Shown piece after piece: positions 23,041 to 33,146 of a stretch of 64,000 bases of DNA. This DNA is from Isoetes taiwanensis (lineage: Eukaryota; Streptophyta; Lycopodiopsida; Isoetales; Isoetaceae): contig JAJEKV010000003.1 in assembly GCA_021234155.1 (NCBI GenBank), positions 26,020,233 through 26,084,232 of the forward strand, given 5' to 3'. Positions within the stretch are counted from its first letter, which is position 1. Every line of letters begins with the position of its first letter. The notes under the pieces were generated by a model. That model did no database searches. It was not told the DNA's origin and was given only the letters and a program-made list of their open reading frames with translations. The translations under genes and the position numbers were made by a program.

Positions 23041-23669
23041 TCTCTATGTGGACGATAAAATCATATTCTATTCTATTCTATTCTATTTGATAAATGCTTC
23101 AATTGCTCATTAACATCAGATTCCATGTGACACTTGATGTGTTATCCATTAATGGCATTTGTTCCATTCCTAGTGCATGGTAGATAGCTTTAACCAGCTC
23201 TCGGAGTTCATGTGAATCCAATTTTACCTTCCATTCTTGAGTTAATCATTTAGACAAAACAGTTTTGGATGCTCTCTTAAAAGGGCTACCAAACTTAGAA
23301 GGCACGTTTCTTCTTCTTTATAAGAACTTTATACCATTTTGGTTTGGGTATACACTGCTTAAGTAACATGTTACGGGCCTCCTTACATTCTAGATCAAAC
23401 TAGGAGTCACAAGGTTTTTCTGGAACTTCCTGTTCGTACCAGCCAAAGGTTTCAACAGCAACAGCTATGATTGCAGTCTTAAAAGCCTATGCATCAGCTT
23501 CCAAAGATACATTTTTTCAGCCCATCAACTTGCTTTATAGACATTCCCTATATGCAATATGTTTCTGATCCTAGGAGCCGCAGATATTCTTCTAGCATAT
23601 CTCCAAATGAAAGGATATTGGCAAGTGGTCGGATTTAAATAACAGTGTTGTGGAAAAAGGGGCATAAGT

Positions 23670-23679
23670 TTAGGGTTTA
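23670..23679 (+). promoter_or_regulatory. Telo-box next to the RRP43 start
   Basis: TTAGGGTTTA, the reverse of the AAACCCTAA telo-box, lies two bases before the ATG. Telo-boxes are common in 5' regions of plant ribosome-biogenesis and translation genes, which fits an exosome subunit. Confidence 0.4.
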
Positions 23680-23681
23680 GG

Positions 23682-24635
23682 ATGGTTGTTGAGATGGAGG
23701 TAGAAAGCGATACGCAGGTGGAGGTGGAGGCTTTCAGGCGGCTCTATCCGACCCAATATTACGAAAGGTATTTGAGTGCCTCAGTACGCCCAGATGCTCG
23801 TCTTTTGGGTCAGTCTCGTGATACAAATATAGATCTAGGCACAATTCCTACTGCCCAAGGATCAGCCATGGTTAAACTTGGAAACACAACCATGTTGGCT
23901 GCAGTTAAGTTGGAGGTTATGGTTCCTGCCACAGATGCTCCTTCACAGGGGTCTATAGCTGTAAACTTCCAAATGCCTCCAACTTGCTCAGCTCATGTTA
24001 GACCAGGAAAGCCCTTGGAGATAGCCAGCGTAATTACTGAGCAGCTCTCAAATGCTTTAGGAAGTTCTAGCTACATTGATTTGAGTGAGCTTTCTATATT
24101 GCCCGCGAAAGCAGCATGGTTAGCATATTTGGATGTTTGCTGCCTAGATGCTGATGGCTCATTGTTTGATGCCGCGTTGTTGGCTTGTGTTGCCTGCCTA
24201 GCACATTTGCAGATTCCAGCAGTTAATGTTAATGAAGATGGAAAGGTTATTCTTGCAACTGCTTCAAATGGAAAGACATCCTGTGATAGGAATAGTTCAG
24301 AAATGGATGAGGGTCAGGTGAAGGCAAAGCAAAGCAGATACCTGACACTTGGTCCAGTGCCCTATTCTCTCACATGCGCATTGTATAAGCAATATGTAGT
24401 GGTAGATCCATCAGCAGAAGAGGAAGCTCTTATGAGAACCACCTTAACAGTAGTTCTCGACGATTCTGGAAAGCTGATCTTGTTGTTAAAGCCTGGAGGT
24501 CCAACAGCCGCTTCAACATCAACCATTAAGCAATGCATAAGTCTTGCCATGAGGAAGGTTAAGGACCTTGGTTCTGCACTGAATATTGCTATAGAAAAAT
24601 CTGAGGAGGCTAAATATGATGATGAGGACAATTGA
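23682..24635 (+). CDS. RRP43: Exosome complex subunit RRP43 (RNase PH-like)
   Basis: RRP43 (EXOSC8/OIP2) is one of six RNase PH-like subunits forming the ring of the RNA exosome, which processes rRNA and degrades RNA 3' to 5' in nucleus and cytoplasm; the eukaryotic ring is catalytically inactive. The 317-residue frame has the usual layout: RLYPTQYYERYLSASVRPD near the start, TNIDLGTIPTAQGSAMVKLG at about 48-70, an RNase PH core to about 200, and a second core domain ending ALNIAIEK, with an acidic tail. Length is close to that of plant homologues. The CDS has no intron. No poly(A) tract follows; a gtaagg just after the stop could be a 3'-UTR donor. No lesion was seen, so it may be expressed. 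Confidence 0.85.
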   Translation: MVVEMEVESDTQVEVEAFRRLYPTQYYERYLSASVRPDARLLGQSRDTNIDLGTIPTAQGSAMVKLGNTTMLAAVKLEVMVPATDAPSQGSIAVNFQMPPTCSAHVRPGKPLEIASVITEQLSNALGSSSYIDLSELSILPAKAAWLAYLDVCCLDADGSLFDAALLACVACLAHLQIPAVNVNEDGKVILATASNGKTSCDRNSSEMDEGQVKAKQSRYLTLGPVPYSLTCALYKQYVVVDPSAEEEALMRTTLTVVLDDSGKLILLLKPGGPTAASTSTIKQCISLAMRKVKDLGSALNIAIEKSEEAKYDDEDN

Positions 24636-25780
24636 TCCATGCATTAAATACAACAGGTAAGGGATGTGATTGGAAGACACGAATCATGTCATGGAAAGAA
24701 TATTTAGGACTAAGTGCATCATTGAGAGTGAATTGTGTGCTAGTGCTTTATCCTGGTGGAAATGTTCAGATATTAAAATTTTATACACATAGGGGAAGCA
24801 AGCTACAGGCTCAGTGTGTGCTTTATGGCTTATGTAAACTGGTATGGTCTTAGTGTATGCAGTTTACTGCCAAGGCAAGAGAGTACATGTGGAAAAATTA
24901 TCTCAACTTTTGTGTGGCACTTCATCCCATCATTTCAACTCCCCATCAGTGACACGCGGCATTGTCAACCATCACAGACTACTGTAAGTTTTGCCTAAAT
25001 CTTTTCTGCAATTCTTTATCTTCTAGACTCAATTCAGTTCGAGAAAGTAGATAAACTTGCCTATGAAGGTAGAATTTGTGGTTGATTTTTGTCTCAGGCA
25101 CAAAACGAGGGCATTTTGATACTTTATTAAGTGGATGAGCATTCCGTCGTTTTCTTGATTCATTCTTAAGTAGAATGACAAATCGCTTCAACAAACCTGT
25201 AGAGTCCGGTAAGCAGCTTACCTTGATATCGTAGAATAGAATGGGCTCAGCCATTCTTGCTTCCTCTGACTTACAGAATCCGGTTGCGCCTACATGGCGC
25301 TTTCAGATTCTGCAGGGGGGAAGCAAGAATGGCTTTCCCCATTCCGTTCTACATCACAAGGGCAGTTTACCAAATTTAGCAAAATACAAGAGTATTTTTT
25401 TATGGCTACCCCAAGATGTATGCGTTGTTGGATTTGTTATACTAGTTTTAGGTTGTCTTACGAGCTTGCCTTCAGTAGACACATTCTAATGTTCATGAAG
25501 CATTCGTTCATTCATCAATTCATGTTTATGCATGCATAATTGATTAATCTGAACATATGGTCCATATGGACAAACATGCTTCTTTATGGACAAATTTGCT
25601 TCCTTATACATTGCCATGCAAAATGAATGAGATGATCACATTCTTACAATAAAGATTTGAAATCCAATTTGTCACAATTTCAAAGATCAAAGAGCATCCT
25701 ATAAGGTCTGCACTAGACATTTTTGGCTGGATGGACAGGCACGGCATGCGATGCTATTCTTGATCGGGCCTATCTTTTAC
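24636..25780. other. RRP43 3' flank, no further gene recognised
   Basis: This includes the likely 3' UTR. A minus-strand open frame at 25254-24979 has weak protein character but no family match by eye and no clear start context. No repeats or RNA genes were noticed. Confidence 0.35.
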
Positions 25781-25782
25781 TC

Positions 25783-25883
25783 CATTTTCATATAGGTAGT
25801 CAGGGTAATGGCGGCTACTCTGGTAGCACTCACATTTTCATATAGGTAGTCAGGGTAATGGCAGGCTACTCTGGTAGCGCTCA
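25783..25883. repeat. 50-bp tandem duplication
   Basis: Two copies, starting cattttcatataggtagtca at 25783 and 25833, are nearly identical over about 50 bp. Confidence 0.7.
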
Positions 25884-25958
25884 CAGGTAGATAGATGGTT
25901 GTGATTTAAGATGTTCCTACGACGGCTGGCCAGAGGGGTGTCCGACAGGGGTACCATA

Positions 25959-26110
25959 GATGCAGAGGGGCGCTCACAGAGAGTAGAGCTATTGCAAATG
26001 CAGGATGCAGAGGGGCGCTCACATAGAGTAGAGCTATTGCAAATGCATAGAGCTATTGCAAATGCAGGATGCAGAGGGGCGCTCACATAGAGTAGAGCTA
26101 TTGCAAATGC
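25959..26110. repeat. 45-bp minisatellite, three units
   Basis: Units begin gatgcagaggggcgctcaca at 25959, 26004 and 26068. The last spacing is longer because a 19-bp piece (tagagctattgcaaatgca) is itself repeated. Confidence 0.75.
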
Positions 26111-26603
26111 ATGTCTCTGTGGCAAGGTTTCAGACTGATAATGTCAATTTCCATAGTAGCTCTTTTGTAGATGTCAATTTCCACTCCTTTGTAGAGCAAG
26201 CAGAACCTCTTCTGCAAGAGGGTGGGCATGACAATCCATTGCAGAATGTTGATGATAAGCAAGGATGGTAGTTTGTAGAGCCAGTGGACGTGTTTGAGGA
26301 CAGAGGGCCCGAAAAGCAGATGTTTAGACTATGATGAAGAAGGTAGAAACAGAGGGAAGGACCAAGAGCAAGAGTAGGATGAGCAAAATCCAATTCATAG
26401 TCGATTCCTCATCCTTCAATGTGAGCATGACTGTGAGTATGTGTGGAATAGATGGGTGGGAAAGGCGTTCTTGGATGAGGAATGTATTTTTGGTGTTGTG
26501 GCCCAATAATGGGAATCCGAGTTGAATCACCTGCATGTTTCAGATTTGCCATGGCCATTCCAGTAGCCCAGTGTGTGTTCAGACTTGCCAAGGCCATTCC
26601 AAG

Positions 26604-27470
26604 CATAGTTACCGTGGACAAAACTGGAAGAGGAATGTGGACCTAAAATTCGGAACAGGAACGGGAACAGATCGGAATGGGAACGACCAACATATTTTTA
26701 AAATTCAAAAACAGTTCCAACATTTTCCTTGCATAAGGATCATTGTGGAAGACTTAATTTGAAAAACTTTTCATGGAGACTAATTTATAGATGAGATGTA
26801 AGGATGATTGTAGAACACTTAAATTTGAAAAACGTTTCGTGGAGACTAATTTATAGATGAGAACATGTTGAACCACTCCGTGATGATGCTTAGTTTTAAA
26901 AAAATATTATATACAAGACTTAAATATTAAGGAGCTCTAAATTACACTATTGCTATGGGAAGTTTAAAATCGTCTGCCTACGAAATCTAGTAGCTTTTCT
27001 ACTGGTTTCTTTCAAGAACATTATTGATTTCGTTTTGTTTGATTCAGCCCCTGTAGTAGAACAAAGAGGGTTCCATTAGAATTTGCTATTGCTCCCCTTC
27101 CATTGCAAAATCAAAGAATGAACAAAACTCAAAAATGCTAGCACGATGACAGATTTAGAAATGCTCAAAAGTGGCACAAGGGTCTTTTCTGATACATGGC
27201 AGTTTGAGACATAACATGAATGTTTGAGCGCGCGCCTCTCTTCCTCCCTCCCTGTAAAACGAAAGAAAAATCAAGAAAGGGACAAAAAAATGTGCATTAC
27301 CGGGAACCTTATCGGGAAGAGCATTTCCAAAGATGGGAATGGTGTTCAAAATGGCGTTATCAGTAACAGTAACAGGGTCTGTAACGGGAACCTCGCGTTC
27401 CCGGAATGCCAGACCCTTGGGAATGCGTTCCGGAATGGGAACACGTTCGAAACAGTTCCCAGTAACTATT
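26604..27470. mobile_element. Possible DNA element rich in GGGAAC words
   Basis: Both ends (26640-26720 and 27300-27465) are dense in GGGAAC/GGAATG words. The outermost bases form a loose inverted repeat (ATAGTTACCGTGGAC against ATAGTTACTGGGAAC read from the right). The interior is AT-rich and non-coding. No target duplication was confirmed. Confidence 0.3.
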
Positions 27471-27875
27471 ATTACAAGAGCAACAGTGAATATAAAATTG
27501 AAGAAATACCTTAGTTAGGACAGCTGCAGGCTAACTAGGGCAGTATTTATTCGTACTTTGAGGGATACAAAAATCCACTATTACAACGGAATGATTGATT
27601 GTTGCATGGAGGACTTGTGGAAGATGCACTATAGGCAACACATTGCTGAGCAAATAGAAAGAGGCAACCATCTGTATGCTTTATATGATGTTACGGACAT
27701 AAAATCATGTGCCACTTTAGACAATAGGAACCTGCCAATGAAGATCTGCCACTTTGGGCAGGTCTCAGCGACCTTGGAGCTAGATGTGACATCCATGTTA
27801 AGGACACACAAATTAGTGCTAAGCAGTGCTTGGATGCTGCCTATGAATTGTGCCTTCACATCACAGCAACATGTA

Positions 27876-27903
27876 AAGGAAGGAAGGAAGGAAGGAAGGA
27901 AGG
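27876..27903. repeat. (AAGG)n microsatellite
   Basis: About seven AAGG units lie just outside the 3' end of the GC-rich LINE and may be linked to that LINE's insertion end. Confidence 0.7.
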
Positions 27904-28899
27904 TATTTTTATCGTCCACGGAGACCAATCGGTCTATGGGACCCAATACAAAATCGCAACAGGCGGATTACTACCCGGATTAAAAAACCCCCGCCCCGAA
28001 GGGTTTTCGAGGGAAAAACCGTGGCAGCAATCAGCCTGCTGACAAACTGTTCCAATATACGAAATGCAAAAACACACAAATATATACACGCATGTACCGT
28101 ACCCATAATGCCGGAGCAACCGGGAGGGGAGGGGGACAAAGGTGGCTCATGAGATCCGGTACCTCTGAATGTGCGACTCGTTAACGCATCGCGGTGTGTT
28201 CATCGGCAAATGTAGGGGCAAGTCCGCCGCACTAAGGGAACGTATCGCCCCGGATCCGACCAATCTTTGGGCAACTCGAAAGTGTGAGACTCATCCTCAA
28301 TGGCACCCGCTTGACAAAGACCGACGAGCCCTGCCCCGGCGGGGCTCCCCAATCCACCCCGCCCATCTCGATCGCGCGAGATGGTGGGGCTGTCGCGTAA
28401 TGGGAGGCAACGAGTCTCAGGCTTTTTCGGGCGCTTGGGAACGAGGGTAGAGCCGCTGCGGGCCCCGCCAACGCAGGGTTGATGTGCTCCTTGTAATGGG
28501 TCGTTTTGACTGCTCTCGAAGGCCGGGTCCCGAGCTTGCCAAGGAAGCAAGCGCCCGAGGTATTCCCTAGCCGCCACGATCGGCCTCTCGCGGTCCACCG
28601 CGACGATCGTGCTCCCCGCGACGTTCCATCGGACGAACCACCGATCTCTCTTACCCTCCAACAGGCCACGAGACAGCTGCGGGCCCATTGCCTGGCGTAG
28701 GCGGTGCGGAGCCGAGCATCACCCATATTAATCACTTTCGAAAATAGACGATGTGTCTATCAAGGGCTGCCCGGCTGAAGCTTTAAGAATCGGTTTCTGC
28801 TGCGAGAATCGATAGGGGACCTGAAGGTTTCACCCCAAGTGCCCGTGCAAAAATGCCTCGCACTTGCTCCAAGTCATTCCGTGTCGCCAAAGAGATGAC

Positions 28900-30180
28900 C
28901 GGGCCCCAAACTACCGACCCCGTCTTTGGAAGGATAGGCTCGACCACCAAAACAGATCATTGATCGATGGCCCCAATCATAGAGCTCTGCACGGTGATTT
29001 GTTTCTGATGGCATAAAGCGCTTTCCGGCCCTGCTGCAGAGTCACCATAAGCGGATGGGCGTCTCCCAACCCGAGGCGAGGAGAATTAGGTGGGCGTGAC
29101 CTCCTGGTGCCGCCCCCCGACATGTGAGTGCAGGAGGCGTGGGGTGCCATGAAGAGGATATGAGAACCACCCCGGTCTTGGCCGATTCACGCCGCATGTT
29201 CCAGAGCCCCGCGTATCGTGTCTAGGGCATCCGTGATGAGACCGCATAGCTTTCGGGGTGGGCCGAAGGTCAACATCGCCCGCATAGATGAGCCGCGGAT
29301 GACCTGGTGCAAAAGTCGTATGCCATCCCCCATGCTCAAGAAGCCGTGGCTCTAACGGTCAATGTAGAGGCCAAAAGTGTTGGTGAGGGGGGGCAGCCCC
29401 GCCGACCCCCGATACTACCGGGTGAATGCTTGGCCCCGGCCTGCATCCCCGCCAAAGCAACTCTCATACAACCCGTATATGGCATTCTCGCACGTGCGCC
29501 GCAGTAGCCAGCTGACGCAGCTTAGCCCATAGCTTTTTTCCCGGGACCGATCGAAAAGCCTTTGCGAAGTCCACAAAGCAGCAATACAAGTCCTCGCCGA
29601 TGGTTTCGGGCCGTCTTCAATCGCCCGCAGTGTAAAGATATGGTCAATCGTTGAGTGGCGGGTCTAAAGCCCGCTTGTGTGAGGGCTCGCGACATCTACC
29701 GCTCTGTCGGCCGGGTCAATCGCCGCCGAGAATGCCGACCAACAGGTTTGGCAAATACCGAATCGACCATGATCGTCCGGTAATTGGTCGGACAAAGGTG
29801 GGTCGCCCGCCTTGTGAATGGGGACAACCACGCTGCGGGTCCATTGTCGGGAAACCTTCCGCAATGCTCGCGTTGAACGTGGTAGTGAGGATCGGCACCG
29901 GGCCGGGCCGCCTTGCCCATTTGAGTAACTCGGCCTCGTGATACCATCGAGGCCACCGCCTTCCCATTAGCCCGCCGTTGTGGGCCCTCCACAACATCCT
30001 CCTCCCCGAGAACCAATGGGGGCCATCCCTGCGGGGGTATCGGCGCACGCTGGGCCCCCGGGTGGGTCATAGAGCCGCTGCAAAGCACTGCTCCCACCGC
30101 CCGGGTGTGATGTCCCCCGTAGGGTCGGGCCGGCATTCGGGCACTCAGAGGTTCGAGGGATGAGTGGGTCAACATCTCCC
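28900..30180 (-). pseudogene. LINE reverse transcriptase domain with YAGD active site
   Basis: In order on the minus strand: LLKWARRPGPVPILTTTFNA (about 29935), WTRSVVVPIHKAGDP (about 29830), RTIMVDSVFAK (about 29770), LYCCFVDFAKAF (29577-29545, motif A with its catalytic Asp) and LIYAGDVDL (29292-29265). The last is motif C; LINEs normally have YADD, and here the first Asp codon is GGC (Gly). With frameshifts between blocks, the enzyme is dead. The position and order of blocks are otherwise normal. Confidence 0.65.
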
Positions 30181-30599
30181 CCCGGTGCCCGGCAAGGTAC
30201 CGCCTTTATCTCCTTCCGGATGGGCGCTGCATCGGTGGTGGCCTGCAAGCGGGTACCGGATCCGTAATGTGACTGAGCCGGGCTATGGCTTCTTTACACC
30301 GCATCAAATCACCGGTTACGCGGAAATGTTGATGTCCCCGAGCGGCGACGCAGAGGGGAGGAGGGGAGGGGTCCGCCAAAACACCGCTCGCCGCATCCCA
30401 TAATAGCTCAGCCAACCGGTCCGCCTCGCCGCTTCTAGTGTGGGGGTCCGCAATTGCCGGGCAGGGTGTCCATGAGCATCTACAGTAGTCCTCGCCTCGC
30501 CATAATCCGCCGCAATCGAGGGATGTAGGGGCCGCATAGTGGGGGTTCCCGCGGCTTGCCAAGCCATGTCCAAATAAAGTGGGAGGTGATCTCGAAGTC

Positions 30600-31274
30600 G
30601 ACCTCCCGATCCGTGATCGTTTGCCCATCCGGAAACGACTGATGAGATGCATATCTTGCGCAGCTACGAGCACATAGTCCACCACACTAGACCCTCCCCC
30701 CTGATTGTCCTGTCTGCAGAAAGCGAGTAACCTGGCTGTCATCCGATCCTCGTGGCCGGGTTGCCTCTGGGCGTGAAGCGCCGGGATGCTCTACTCCCCG
30801 CCCGTGCATTGAAATCCCCAAGAAGGACGACCCTACCCAACCGCCAGGCCTTGTGCTGCTGTATGTCATCATATAGATCGACATAAGGGTCCATCTTATC
30901 CGCATAGGAGTGGCTGCGATAGAAGGTGCTCTCTGCGTGAGGGAAATAACAGGCGGCCAGAAAAAGAGGGTTGCCACTGGTATTATGCACACGAACCCAC
31001 AAGTACCGGTTGTGTAATGCGTCATATTCGGAGGGTAACCGAATGTGCCAAGGTTGTCCGGTGGTAGCAAGCAACCCCACCATGACCCCCGGGTCTCCGC
31101 ATGTGTATTGAAGACCGAGAAATATTGGTAACCCGCGGATCGTAGTAGCCTTGCGGCTCTGCGATGCTCCCATATCTCCATGAGAAAGATGAGATCCATA
31201 TCACCGCCACGAGTTGATCGCCCCCTTCGCCAAGGGAAGCCTCGACAATTCCATGAGACCACCCGGAGGCACAA
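30600..31274 (-). pseudogene. LINE AP-type endonuclease domain
   Basis: The domain nicks target DNA to prime reverse transcription. Start: LRVVSWNCRG (31268 on), the Asn-containing first motif. The second motif region reads MEIWEHR. In another frame: LWVRVHNTSGNPLFLAACYF and then GRVVLLGDFNARAG near 30800, the GDFN catalytic motif. The last block is SSVVDYVLVAAQDM near 30660. The pieces are in three frames, so at least two indels have occurred. Confidence 0.65.
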
Positions 31275-31549
31275 TTCCTATTTGTCGGCCAGAAGGGTAT
31301 GCGCAACCGAAGTCGCTGGGGGAGGACCGGGAAGCGAGGTCGAGTGTGAAGTAGATGGAGCGGAGGCAGCATGTGGCTGAGAGGGCGTGGGTTGTGAGGG
31401 AGCAAGAGTAGGAGCAGGAGAGGGGGGACTGTGGTAGGAGAAGCGTATGTGGCCACGCCAGGCTGATTGGGGCCGCGGGGTTCCGCAGCAGAAAGCGTGT
31501 CGGGCGGAAAATGTGCATCCTGCCCCGAACCAATCCTGTGGCACCCCCT

Positions 31550-31847
31550 TGGTGGCGGGTGCCTCTGACTCTGACAAGCTCCTGTCTGCGTGCCTCCTGT
31601 TGTGCGGGTGTGAGGTCCCGGTCCACGTACAGGGACGTCCCCTTCAGCATCTTGCCCGCGCATCCGCAACCGCGAATATGACAATGCGGTTATGACCCTG
31701 GCGCTGAGCCCCATGTCGGCCTGCTCGGGAAATGTGAACTGGCCCAGGGAATGTCATCCGATCGAGAATGTGTGGCGGGCAGCTTGGAGGCTGACTCTCA
31801 ATCCAGGTTATGCTACCATTCATGATGTGAAGTTTGTTTTTTGGCAT
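31550..31847 (-). pseudogene. LINE ORF1-like segment
   Basis: Two frames give ITWIESQPPSCPPHILDRMT and then NRIVIFAVADARAR, followed by SLYVDRDLTPAQQEARRQEL. A strand-helix block ending in a D-L-T-x2-Q-x2-R-x2-L signature is typical of the C-terminal half of LINE nucleic-acid chaperone proteins. It lies directly upstream of the endonuclease. A frame change lies near 31645. Confidence 0.5.
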
Positions 31848-32466
31848 ACCACCAGGGATTGTGCCAATTGTGCTAGTGGAGAAGATAGCAGAAGGTGAAA
31901 GAGGTTTTGGGACACCGAAGAGAACGTGGAAGAGGAGGTTGAGTCTAATGATGGTAAAAGAGATAAGGAAAAGGTTCCATGCTTCCAGGACTCTGCAACC
32001 CCTGTAGACACCCCGTATTTGTACAACTCATGTAGATTTGATATGCCACAACATGGCATGCGAAGCATTGTATCGTATTTTGGGATGTAATGCATTTGGA
32101 ATTAGGATCAAGTTAATCAAATATTCATTTAAACCATTGTGAGAAAATATGATATAAATTACCTTAAACTTAACATAAGAACATTTTTAAGTTGCCTCAA
32201 GCAATCCTTTGTTTGATGGTGTAATATGGGGCCTGGAAATATTCTCTAGATTCTAGTCAAGGGCAGGTCATATGGTGTATAAATGTTGTTGAACCATTAA
32301 TCTCGCTTTCTTGGCTTCATGTATTCTTCGTCTTTTACCTCCTGCAACTATTGAATTAACTATTTTTTACCCCTGCAACCACTGAACTGAACGAAAGTTA
32401 GTAGGTTGCCTCCGCTTTGAGAGTAATTAACAAGTATGGAGAAAAGTAATGTGCTTGAAATATTAT

Positions 32467-32539
32467 AGTTTCATCTACATTCGAATTGGAGAACTTTAGT
32501 GTGTAGGATTAATGTGGTAACCAACTACATTGTCAAAAG
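32467..32539 (-). repeat. tRNA-Val-like sequence (SINE head or tRNA pseudogene), copy 1
   Basis: Read on the minus strand, a 73-nt stretch has the tRNA-Val pattern: TGTAGTTGGTTACCAC in the D-arm, an anticodon loop with TAC before ACACTAAAG, and AATTCGAAT in the T-arm. Stems are partly broken. It is a direct repeat of the copy at 33074-33146, and about 40 bp beyond the 3' side are also shared. Confidence 0.5.
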
Positions 32540-33073
32540 TAGTGGCTATTGAAAAGTAAATCAACAGTTCCTGCTACGCTATTGTAGTTTCTACTGATAC
32601 ACATAGGCCTATTTGTTACAAAAATAAGCAATATAATTTCTGTACACTATTTTGTAGTGTAGTAGGTCATTGCGCAAGGCTAGCACACTGAAGATCTTTG
32701 AGAATACATGGCTCAAGTACACCAAAAAGGAAGGGGATTAGAGCATGTAGAAACTTGTTTTGCATTGGATTTAAGATGTTTATTTAAATGTTTTCTAGAC
32801 AATGCAACATGATATCCTATTTGTGAATTGGTGTCGCCCAGATTTGTATTGAAGACCTTCACTATGTGGGATTGTCATGATAGTCATCTACACCACAAAG
32901 AAAAATCGTTGATATGCAACGTGAGAGCAACTTTATTTTGCTTATATGAATAGGATTATGATATACGCATAAAACAATATATTGATTTGATATGGTTCTT
33001 ATCATCTACAAAATCAGCTTAATTCAATAAGTAACTGACAAATATGGGAAAAAGAGATGTGCTTGGATATTAT

Positions 33074-33146
33074 GGTTTCAATCAAGTTCAAACTAGAGAC
33101 CTTTAGTGTGTGCGACTAACGTGATGACAAACTACACCATGAAACC
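33074..33146 (-). repeat. tRNA-Val-like sequence (SINE head or tRNA pseudogene), copy 2
   Basis: Minus strand, 73 nt: acceptor stem GGTTTCA pairs perfectly with TGAAACC. The anticodon stem TTAGT/ACTAA is perfect, with loop CGCACAC giving anticodon CAC (Val). The normally invariant U33 is G, and the T-stem is degraded (TCTAG against TTGAT). The overall text follows plant tRNA-Val (TGGTGTAGTT, ACACACTAAAGGTCTC). Shared flank with copy 1 favours a SINE over an independent tRNA gene. Confidence 0.55.

Larger units (their letters stand above)
27980..31850 (-). mobile_element. GC-rich LINE (ORF1-like, endonuclease, reverse transcriptase), inactivated
   Basis: A 3.9-kb block far richer in G+C than its surroundings carries, in minus-strand order, an ORF1-like segment, an AP-type endonuclease and a reverse transcriptase. 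Such elements copy themselves by target-primed reverse transcription. The domains are in several frames with multiple shifts, and the RT active site is changed. The 3' part (28735-28200) is an open but unrecognised C-terminal region. The edges are placed where the GC content drops; no target duplication was identified. Confidence 0.7.

Noticed and set aside
24979-25254. Minus-strand gene downstream of RRP43
   Set aside because: The composition is not convincing, there is no recognisable motif, and splice sites are unsupported.
27558-27983. 141-codon plus-strand open frame running into the AAGG repeat
   Set aside because: Its end is made of the microsatellite and the edge of the LINE. No family or splice structure was seen, so it was not called as a gene.
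28169-28735. Long open frames on both strands in the GC-rich block
   Set aside because: GC-rich DNA has few stops. Only the minus-strand LINE domains have recognisable motifs, so the others are treated as shadows.
33074-33146. Functional tRNA-Val(CAC) gene
   Set aside because: U33 is replaced by G, the T-stem does not pair, and the flank is shared with a second degenerate copy.
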